This document shows, piece after piece, positions 16,738-23,205 of a DNA stretch of 64,000 nt. The position numbers and the translations under genes were made by a program. The notes beneath the pieces were generated by a model. It searched no databases, had not been told where the DNA came from, and worked only from the letters and a program-made list of their open reading frames with translations. Source of the DNA: Intestinibacillus massiliensis (GTDB lineage: Bacteria; Bacillota; Clostridia; Oscillospirales; Butyricicoccaceae); the NCBI GenBank assembly GCA_029267335.1, contig JAJUJC010000001.1, positions 434,001 through 498,000 of the forward strand, written 5' to 3'. How positions within the stretch are numbered: position 1 is the stretch's first letter; the number at the start of each line of letters is the position of its first letter.

Positions 16738-17907
16738 TTAGTTTGACGGGCAATCCAAGCAAAGCATTTCCAGTTTTTTAATTTGCTCCCGTTTGTGTTG
16801 AGGGAGCGAGTGTACATATTTTTTTAGTGTAACGGAGACATCTGCATGTCCTAAAATTTCACTTAACGTTTTCACATCCATTCCGACCTCTACAGCCCTT
16901 GTTGCAAAGGTGTGCCGCAATGTATGAAAGCTTACTTTGGGCAGATTTAAGCGGAGTCGCAAATGCGCCAGATAATTTTGAATGCTGCGGGGGTCGACAT
17001 ATTGATTTTCACGCCCCGGGATGACATAAGGAAAATCCCTTGCGCTCAACTTGTATTCTGACAAGTAAGCGACCAGTTTCCCTGGAAGGGGAATGTCCCG
17101 CACGGAGTACTTGCTTTTGGGTGTGCCGATAGACACCTTCGTCTTGCTGTTCCCGTTGGGCATGGGTAACTTAATGCGCTGCAAATTTTCGGTAACATGA
17201 AGAATTTCATTTATTAAATCCACATTCTCCCACCGCAACGCACAAACTTCGCCAAGCCGCATTCCCGTATACAGTGCAATCACGATAGCAATCGATAATC
17301 GTTCTTCCGCAAAAAGAACATGCCGCTCCAATACAGACTGCTCTCTCCGCGACAAAACTTGCACCCGAAGAGGGCCGCTCTGTTTGTCCACAAGCTTGAT
17401 GTTTGCACATGGGTTATGCGCCAGAATCCCATTGCTGACCGCCTGTGCGAATGCCGCAGATAAAATGGTGCGTAGATCCTTCACGGTCTTGACTGCGAGC
17501 CCACCTTTCCCGTCCAGCCGCCCCGATTCTCTTTTTTCATTAAAGTAAAGCTGAAGTTCATAGGTGCTTAACTGTCCAAGCTTACGATCTCCTAACTGTG
17601 AGAGCACATGGGTTTGAATACGATAATAATAATTTGCATAGGTAGAGTCCTTCACGGAAAAACGCACATATTGGCTCAGCCATAATGTGAGCCACTCCTG
17701 TACGGTATATCCATTGGGAGCCCATCGGGGCGGCGGAATCAGCGCAAGCTCCCGCCTGGCTTGCGTCAGCTTTTGTTTGACCTCTGTATAGGTCTTTGCG
17801 TAAACGGAACAATATTTTCTCTTTTGCTCCGGCTGGCTCCAAACTGCATATCGTCCCTCCCAGCGCCCATCCGAACGTTTGTAAATATTTTCGCCTCGTT
17901 TCGGCAT
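16738..17907 (-). CDS. Second tyrosine recombinase/integrase
   Basis: 389 residues with AP2-like arm-binding N-terminus, core-binding domain (about 70-165) and catalytic residues R217 (GMRLGE), H328 and R331 (HTLRHTFAT), H354 (LGHA) and Y364. ATG 17907 has AGGAGG just upstream. It is only distantly similar to the ICE integrase at 12.1 kb. It lies wholly between two inverted repeats (16661-16680, 18097-18116), so it may be an inversion recombinase that flips its own gene, or the integrase of a smaller nested element. The flanking genes are a diguanylate cyclase and a Crp/Fnr regulator. Confidence 0.9.
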   Translation of the reverse strand: MPKRGENIYKRSDGRWEGRYAVWSQPEQKRKYCSVYAKTYTEVKQKLTQARRELALIPPPRWAPNGYTVQEWLTLWLSQYVRFSVKDSTYANYYYRIQTHVLSQLGDRKLGQLSTYELQLYFNEKRESGRLDGKGGLAVKTVKDLRTILSAAFAQAVSNGILAHNPCANIKLVDKQSGPLRVQVLSRREQSVLERHVLFAEERLSIAIVIALYTGMRLGEVCALRWENVDLINEILHVTENLQRIKLPMPNGNSKTKVSIGTPKSKYSVRDIPLPGKLVAYLSEYKLSARDFPYVIPGRENQYVDPRSIQNYLAHLRLRLNLPKVSFHTLRHTFATRAVEVGMDVKTLSEILGHADVSVTLKKYVHSLPQHKREQIKKLEMLCLDCPSN

Positions 17908-18015
17908 TCTTTTTCCTCCTTGCGATGACCAGATTTTAGACCAGTGATAGCCGAACTGGGACTACCGATTTATAGCAAAACAGCAAAGATGCCAATGGAT
18001 TACACTGCCAAAGCG

Positions 18016-18044
18016 TTGACTTCCCGACATAACAATGATAAACT
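18016..18044 (+). promoter_or_regulatory. Strong promoter inside the candidate invertible segment
   Basis: TTGACT (18016-18021), a 17-bp spacer and TAAACT (18039-18044). It points right, out through the right repeat toward the Crp/Fnr gene. If the segment inverted, it would point left at the diguanylate cyclase gene. The 312-bp gap 17908-18219 holds this promoter, the repeat and a terminator but no gene. Confidence 0.6.
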
Positions 18045-18091
18045 GAAAAAAGATGGCGACCTTAAATGACTAAAAATGTATTGTTTTTCGG

Positions 18092-18116
18092 TTCATAAAG
18101 GTGAAACCTTTACGAA
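18092..18116. repeat. Right inverted repeat of the candidate invertible segment
   Basis: AAAGGTGAAACCTTTACGAA at 18097-18116 is the exact reverse complement of 16661-16680 (20/20). Over the full 25-bp dyad the inverted alignment matches 23/25 including the spacer, whereas the direct alignment matches 20/25 and loses the spacer. Confidence 0.75.
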
Positions 18117-18132
18117 AATAATGGATTAACTT

Positions 18133-18164
18133 GGCCAAGGCAGGAATGCCTTGGCCCTTTTTTT
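18133..18164 (+). terminator. Terminator between the internal promoter and the Crp/Fnr gene
   Basis: GGCCAAGGCA and TGCCTTGGCC form a perfect 10-bp stem with loop GGAA, followed by a T tract. It could end a roughly 110-nt leader RNA or act as an attenuator for the regulator gene. Confidence 0.8.
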
Positions 18165-18219
18165 ATGTTCAATTTAACATAGACTGGAAAGGAGGTACGT
18201 TGCGCGGGCAACGCTACAT

Positions 18220-18903
18220 ATGCGAGAACTATCTGAAATCCTTTTGCAAACACCACTTTTTTATGGGATTACACCGCAAGAACTAGATTGTCTTTTGCAA
18301 TGCTTAAATGCCAAGCATCAAACCTACGAAAAGGGGCAGATGCTTCTTTGGGAGGGTGATACTGTTCAAGAGCTCGGTATCATTTTGGAGGGAACAGGTC
18401 GAGCATTTAAAACCGATGTTCACGGCAGAGTGTTGACTGTCACTTTATTGGAAACCGGTAGCGTAATTTCTATTCTATTAGCAGCCGGTAGAAATTTGAA
18501 AAGTCCTGTGTCCATTCAAGCAACAGATTCGTTGCGGGTGTTATTTATGTCTTTTGATAAAATCATAGGGCAATGCAGCGAACAATGCTTAAAGCACAAT
18601 TTGCTGCTTCGCAATTATTTAAGTTTAATGGCAGAGCGTGCGCTGGATTTATATGATCGAACTGCCTGCCTAACAAAGCCGTCAGTACGCGAAAAAATCT
18701 TAGCGTACCTAAGTCGTATGGCACAAATACAGGAAAGTAAAACCTTTAATATTCCAATGGATCGCGTAGGTATGGCCGAATATCTGAACGTGGAACGCAG
18801 TGCGCTTTCACGTGAATTATCTGCTATGAAAAAAGAAGGTCTGTTGGATTACTATAAAAACAGCTTTAGCTTGCATTACTTTGGAAAAGAAAACAAGAAC
18901 TGA
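18220..18903 (+). CDS. Crp/Fnr-family transcription regulator
   Basis: 227 residues: N-terminal cyclic-nucleotide-binding-like beta-roll (about 1-130, with FYGITPQELDCLL), dimer helix and C-terminal winged HTH (MDRVGMAEYLNVERSALSRE). No CxxC cluster for Fnr-type iron-sulfur binding is seen. The ribosome site GGAAAGGAGG (18187-18195) is unusually far from the ATG, but a GTTGC/GCAAC hairpin lies between and would shorten the effective distance to about 10 nt. It is followed by an XRE regulator. Confidence 0.88.
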   Translation: MRELSEILLQTPLFYGITPQELDCLLQCLNAKHQTYEKGQMLLWEGDTVQELGIILEGTGRAFKTDVHGRVLTVTLLETGSVISILLAAGRNLKSPVSIQATDSLRVLFMSFDKIIGQCSEQCLKHNLLLRNYLSLMAERALDLYDRTACLTKPSVREKILAYLSRMAQIQESKTFNIPMDRVGMAEYLNVERSALSRELSAMKKEGLLDYYKNSFSLHYFGKENKN

Positions 18904-18985
18904 TAGTGAGTGTTTTTGTGAATATTTAGTTCGTTCAAATTGATTTGCACGGACAGTACAATTGACTTAAGGAGGTGAACTGCTA

Positions 18986-19309
18986 GTGGAGGTCATTGTG
19001 ACACATTTGGGAAAGACCATTAAACGGGCCCGTCAATCCGCAAGACTGACACAGGACGAACTTTCAGAGCGTGTCGGTGTTTCTACACGCTATATCATGG
19101 GGTTAGAAAATGAAAAGAAGCTGCCCAGTTTTAAAGTGTTCTGTAAACTGGTACAGGCATTGGACATTTCGGTGGAAAGTATTTTCTACCCAGCTCGTAC
19201 CTGCACAGAGAATGAAGCGGCAGAGCTGCATCGCCTCTTATTGCAGTGTGACAGTCGGGATATCGCAGTTCTCACCGATACTGCCAGAAGCTTGCTAAAA
19301 AACAAATAG
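18986..19309 (+). CDS. XRE-family HTH regulator
   Basis: 107 residues. The N-terminal XRE helix-turn-helix (LGKTIKRARQSARLTQDELS, then YIMGLENEKKLPSF) is complete; the short C-terminal tail is helical. I use GTG 18986 with AAGGAGG ahead; GTG 18998 is an alternative with its own GGAGG. It forms a plus-strand unit with the Crp/Fnr gene, opposite to the ICE backbone. Confidence 0.82.
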   Translation: MEVIVTHLGKTIKRARQSARLTQDELSERVGVSTRYIMGLENEKKLPSFKVFCKLVQALDISVESIFYPARTCTENEAAELHRLLLQCDSRDIAVLTDTARSLLKNK

Positions 19310-19351
19310 GGCTTCGTTTCCCGTGTAAGGAGACGAAGTCCTATTTGTTTC
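19303..19351. terminator. Terminator of the Crp/Fnr-XRE unit
   Basis: A long stem (AACAAATAGG with CCTATTTGTT, then GCTTCGT with ACGAAGT) that includes the stop codon of the XRE gene and ends in a T-rich tract. Confidence 0.75.
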
Positions 19352-19404
19352 TCTGTGTTATAAGAATACTTCGAGTGACAGGTTTACTGCATAGGCCATG
19401 ATGA

Positions 19405-19466
19405 CGCATACCTTATGCCACCAAGAGAACGCACGGCTCCCTTGGCGGCAGGGTATGTGTTTTTTC
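19405..19466 (+). terminator. Second terminator-like hairpin
   Basis: GCATACC...CCAAG (19406-19425) pairs imperfectly with CTTGGCGGCAGGGTATG (19441-19457), followed by six T. It separates the plus-strand regulators from the minus-strand conjugation operon. Confidence 0.6.
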
Positions 19467-19719
19467 ATTTCACCGTAAACAGCAGGCTGCTCCTGCCGCC
19501 GTTTTCTCGCCAGCGCTGTTCCTTGACCAGACGACCGGTCTTTTCAAGGTCGGCGATGGCTCGCTGCACCGTGCGGCGGGATAGGTTGAGGTCTTTGGCG
19601 ATGGTTCCGATGGAGGGGTAACAGGTACCTTCCTGATTTGCCCGGTCTTTTAGATAGCGGTAGACTGTCACAGCACGATGTGGAACATCCTGCGCATACA
19701 GGCTGGTGATATAACTCAA
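19465..19719 (-). CDS. Winged helix-turn-helix protein (TTG start)
   Basis: 84 residues. TTG 19719 is chosen because GGAGG lies 9 nt upstream and the protein then begins SYITSLYAQD; the reading frame upstream is unlike a protein. The HTH (YPSIGTIAKDLNLSRRTVQRA) is of the replication-initiator/GntR-like winged type, followed by a basic wing. Its 5' end overlaps the end of virD4 closely, so it is likely co-transcribed and regulates transfer or replication functions. Confidence 0.7.
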   Translation of the reverse strand: MSYITSLYAQDVPHRAVTVYRYLKDRANQEGTCYPSIGTIAKDLNLSRRTVQRAIADLEKTGRLVKEQRWRENGGRSSLLFTVK

Positions 19720-19732
19720 GCACAAACACCTC

Positions 19733-21535
19733 CTAATCTGTACGCAGAGGCATGGCGGGAGACTCTGGCTCATGCTCCTGCACCGGCATGTGCAGCAGGC
19801 CGCCGCTGCGGTCGGTGTCTGGTGGATACGGCGATTCGGCGTATTCGTCCTCGTCATAAGCACAGCGGCGGTTCATGATCTCCTGCTCCAGCTCGAAGCG
19901 GTCAGCGTAGGCAACCCTGCGAGCCGCACGTTCCTCCACCACATAGGGCTGCTCGAAACGGATGCCCCATTTGAGAAACAGAGGCAGCTTGGTACGCATA
20001 GGGCAGCAGCCGGTTTTGGCGAGGATGAAGCTGCCCTTGGGCAGTGTTTTCAGCTCTTCTGGTGTCATAAGTGGCCTTTGGATCATTTGCAGGCTCTGGC
20101 TGGGATCGTTTTTTCCTCTGCTGATAGAGCCGGACATGACAGTTTTGTTGCCCAGCGCCCTTGAGAGGATGTCGGCGCTCTCGGAATTGGGCGCAAAGCC
20201 GCCGAACAGAATGTCTTGGCAGTTGTCAATGATGATGGCACTGCCCTCCTTGCCATAGTTTTTCTCCAACTGGGCGAAGGACTGAATAATCGGCACCATG
20301 CTGATTCGGCGGGAACGGCCTGCGGAGAACATCATCTCCATCGACTGGATTTTGGGTATGGTACCGATCTCATCGGCGAAAATCATCACCCGGTTCGGGA
20401 GCTTGCCGCCGTACTCATCGGCCACGGTGAGCATCTCCCGGTAGAGCTGCTGTAGGAACAGCGACACCATGAAATATTTTGTGTTATCTTCCTCCGGGAG
20501 TACGATAAAGATGGCGCATTTCTCCTTGCAGAAAGTTTCGGTATCCAGTGAACTGTCAAAGCACAAAATCTGCTCCATCTCGGAATCCAGAAACGCATTG
20601 AGCCTTGACATGGCAGTGGACAGCACCGAGGCCATCGCTTGGTCAGCGGTGTTGAGAGCTGCCCCGGCAAACCACTTCGCCTTGTGCTCGGAGGGCAGCT
20701 TGTCCATGAGCAGCTGAAACTGGCTCTTGTTTTTCACCGGCGAGGGAGCCAGTAAGTCCTGTATCATCTTGAACACCGATATGATGTGCCGCTTCTCCGG
20801 TGGACAGTATTCGGCAATCAGCAAAATCACAGAGGTGAGCAAGCCCTCGGCGGCATCGTAGAAAAATGCATTCTGTCCATAGCTGCTGGAATCCTCACCG
20901 CTGCTGGTAATGATGGTCTTGGCGGTGATTTTGGCATACTTCTCGGCTTTGGCTTTCAGAGCAAGGTTATCGGGGTTTTCCATATAGGCATCCATGTAGC
21001 GGTTGACCAGCTGCAGGATGTTATCGCCGTCCGACCGGGTGGGGTTACGCAGATCCAGCACGGAGATTTTGTAACCGTAGTGGTCTTTGGCGATGCCTGC
21101 GTAGTTGCGGAACAGGTCGCCCTTTGTGTCGGTGCAGAGCCAGCTCATGCCGCTGCCGCAGGCGTATTCGATGTTGGGGTACAGGAAGTTGGCGGTCTTG
21201 CCCACACCGGCAGCGCCGATCATGAGGCAGTGGATGTCGCCATCATCCACCAGCGCCGTGGTTGAGCCAGCTTTTTGCTTGCAGCCTACCACCAGCCCCT
21301 GCATGGTGGGCAGATTCTTGCCCTGCCTCCACTTCTCCGGTTCATAGGGTACATGGGTGTAGGTGCGCTTGATTTCGCTCTCTGTGGCGAAGCGGGCGGT
21401 ACCGTGCTGACCGTCACCTACGGTCTTGGCCTTGATGCCGCCCAACGTGTAATAGTGTGCCAAAAGTGAAAGACCGCCGATGACGGAAAACATCACGGCG
21501 ACCACAGCGATTAGAATAAAAATAGGATTGTTCAT
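19733..21535 (-). CDS. virD4: Type IV coupling protein VirD4/TraG
   Basis: 600 residues. Two N-terminal membrane segments (about 4-30) precede the ATPase with Walker A GAAGVGKT (107-114) and Walker B-like VMIFADEIGT near 390. It should link the relaxase-DNA complex to the secretion channel at the membrane. Length and motifs match coupling proteins of Gram-positive ICEs. It is the last large gene of the transfer operon. Confidence 0.93.
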   Translation of the reverse strand: MNNPIFILIAVVAVMFSVIGGLSLLAHYYTLGGIKAKTVGDGQHGTARFATESEIKRTYTHVPYEPEKWRQGKNLPTMQGLVVGCKQKAGSTTALVDDGDIHCLMIGAAGVGKTANFLYPNIEYACGSGMSWLCTDTKGDLFRNYAGIAKDHYGYKISVLDLRNPTRSDGDNILQLVNRYMDAYMENPDNLALKAKAEKYAKITAKTIITSSGEDSSSYGQNAFFYDAAEGLLTSVILLIAEYCPPEKRHIISVFKMIQDLLAPSPVKNKSQFQLLMDKLPSEHKAKWFAGAALNTADQAMASVLSTAMSRLNAFLDSEMEQILCFDSSLDTETFCKEKCAIFIVLPEEDNTKYFMVSLFLQQLYREMLTVADEYGGKLPNRVMIFADEIGTIPKIQSMEMMFSAGRSRRISMVPIIQSFAQLEKNYGKEGSAIIIDNCQDILFGGFAPNSESADILSRALGNKTVMSGSISRGKNDPSQSLQMIQRPLMTPEELKTLPKGSFILAKTGCCPMRTKLPLFLKWGIRFEQPYVVEERAARRVAYADRFELEQEIMNRRCAYDEDEYAESPYPPDTDRSGGLLHMPVQEHEPESPAMPLRTD

Positions 21536-21632
21536 CTTAAAGTCCTTTCTTTTCGTAATACTTTATTTTATGATAAGATTATAAAAAAGTTGCAACACAC
21601 ATAGAACAAAGCAAAATTGGAGGCAGATCAGC

Positions 21633-22223
21633 ATGAGCTATCTTATGGAAATTCAGCAAGGGGAAACGAGAAATATTGTCGGCATATTTTCCACAATGGA
21701 AAATGCCGACACCTTTCTCCGCAGCATTCCCTTTATCACAAAGCGCAAAGAGAGTTACGGCATCAGCTACACCATTCCTTTTGTCGATTTGCCAGAGCTG
21801 TATGTGGCTTCTTATCATAATTGGCGGTATGTGTTCAGCCGCTGCTCCTACGAACCTGAGCGTGACGGCGATGAGATTGAGGTTGTCTTGACCGAGGTAA
21901 GCGAGATGGATACTGCCATACCAGAGATCGCTTTTCCGAAAGGTGATACTCGCTTGGATGCCTACACCTTTCCAAATGATGAAGTACAGTGCGAGGTGAA
22001 GAAACGTATTGCACTGTTTGAGGAAGCAAAGGCATACTACGGGCGACAGGGACGCACAGTGGAACGTGGAGGCCTTGGCAGTCAGGACGGAGAATATGTC
22101 ACTGTATCGGATGAACATGATCCAACACAAATGTGTATAACCTTTCTACTCGAGCCGCAGAGCACACAGGCAAGAGAAAAAGCGAGTAGCTTTGAGGACT
22201 TTTTGCGAATAATACAGGAATAG
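21633..22223 (+). CDS. Unknown protein on the opposite strand
   Basis: 196 residues, acidic, soluble, no recognised domain. ATG 21633 has GGAGG 8 nt upstream. Aromatic-rich motifs (VASYHNWRYVFSRC) and a possible C-terminal helix (SFEDFLRIIQE) are visible. It is transcribed against the surrounding transfer genes between virD4 and the TOPRIM gene, which suggests a separately controlled accessory gene. I do not recognise it. Confidence 0.65.
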   Translation: MSYLMEIQQGETRNIVGIFSTMENADTFLRSIPFITKRKESYGISYTIPFVDLPELYVASYHNWRYVFSRCSYEPERDGDEIEVVLTEVSEMDTAIPEIAFPKGDTRLDAYTFPNDEVQCEVKKRIALFEEAKAYYGRQGRTVERGGLGSQDGEYVTVSDEHDPTQMCITFLLEPQSTQAREKASSFEDFLRIIQE

Positions 22224-22267
22224 TCAAAACAGAAAAGTCGACGCTACATCTGACGGCCTTGCTTTTG

Positions 22268-23191
22268 CTATGCCATCTGCATCGCCAACGCAGTATGTTC
22301 CTGCGTGGACATTAAATCCTCATTCCAGTCCTTATGCGCCGAAATATTATACTCCACATTTTCAAAGCCCCGCTGTCGGAGCGTGTTGTGGATGCGGCTG
22401 GCGGCATTTAGCCCTGCCTCGTCATTGTCAAGGCACAGCACCACATGGTCAAGCTGGGGATAGAGCCCCAACAGCTTGAGCACCGGCTTTTCCGACACAC
22501 CGTTCAGCGCCACATAGCTGCTGTTCTGCCAGTTGTTCGGGTACAGGCTGATGTAGGACAGCAGATCAATGGGAGCCTCAAACACGAACAGCTGGTGGGG
22601 ACTTGGGTTCTTCGAGAGGTAGTGAAAGCTGTAGGCCGGATCGCTGCCCTCCACATTGATACGAAAGCTGCTGCCGGTGGCGGTGCTTTTCTTGTGCGCA
22701 TGGCGAGCCACACCGTTTTCATCCATGCCGACAAACACAGCGTTGTGATGCTCGCTGTCCTCAAACACCAGCTTTTCTCTGGCAAACTCGGACAGCACCT
22801 CCCGGCTGATGCACCGCTGCTTGATCAGATATGCAAACACCCGGCGCATATCAGTGTGCGCCAGTGGCAGCACAAAGGGCTTGCGCTGCTCTGGTTCGCT
22901 TTTGCTGTGTTGGTGGTAGGGCTGCCCCTGTTCGCCACCCAACAGCAAGGTGACAGCATCGGGGAACGACAGGTTGTAGAGCCGCTTCACCAGATCAATG
23001 GCATAGCTGCCCTGCTCGGCGGCATGGTCGTACCAGCGGTTGCCACGCACAGTGATGCTGTGGTCGCTGGCCAGCCGCTTTTCTCTGCCGGAGGGGAGCA
23101 GCTTCTCACCCTGCCGCTGGAGGAAGTCCACCAAATCCACCGAGTTGGCTCGCTCCTTTTGCTCGTCTGTAAAATGCTGATAGCTTGACAT
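22268..23191 (-). CDS. DUF3991/TOPRIM-domain protein (primase-like)
   Basis: 307 residues. The N-terminal part resembles the DUF3991 zinc-less primase-associated region (VDLVDFLQRQGEKLLPSGRE, then NRWYDHAAEQGSYAIDLVKR) and the C-terminal part is TOPRIM-like with LFVFEAPIDLLSY and VVLCLDNDEAG, the two metal-binding motifs. Such proteins accompany relaxases and may prime the transferred strand. ATG 23191 follows GGGAGG. It lies 14 bp behind the relaxase gene. Confidence 0.82.
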   Translation of the reverse strand: MSSYQHFTDEQKERANSVDLVDFLQRQGEKLLPSGREKRLASDHSITVRGNRWYDHAAEQGSYAIDLVKRLYNLSFPDAVTLLLGGEQGQPYHQHSKSEPEQRKPFVLPLAHTDMRRVFAYLIKQRCISREVLSEFAREKLVFEDSEHHNAVFVGMDENGVARHAHKKSTATGSSFRINVEGSDPAYSFHYLSKNPSPHQLFVFEAPIDLLSYISLYPNNWQNSSYVALNGVSEKPVLKLLGLYPQLDHVVLCLDNDEAGLNAASRIHNTLRQRGFENVEYNISAHKDWNEDLMSTQEHTALAMQMA

Positions 23192-23205
23192 GATAAAACC
23201 TCCCA

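Noticed and set aside
16661-18116. Reading the 20-bp repeats as attL/attR of a nested integrated element
   Set aside because: Integration yields direct repeats; here the spacer matches only in inverted orientation. Not excluded, but inversion fits better.
21579-22130. 183-codon minus-strand frame opposite the unknown gene
   Set aside because: No ribosome site; the plus-strand gene has GGAGG and acidic, protein-like composition.
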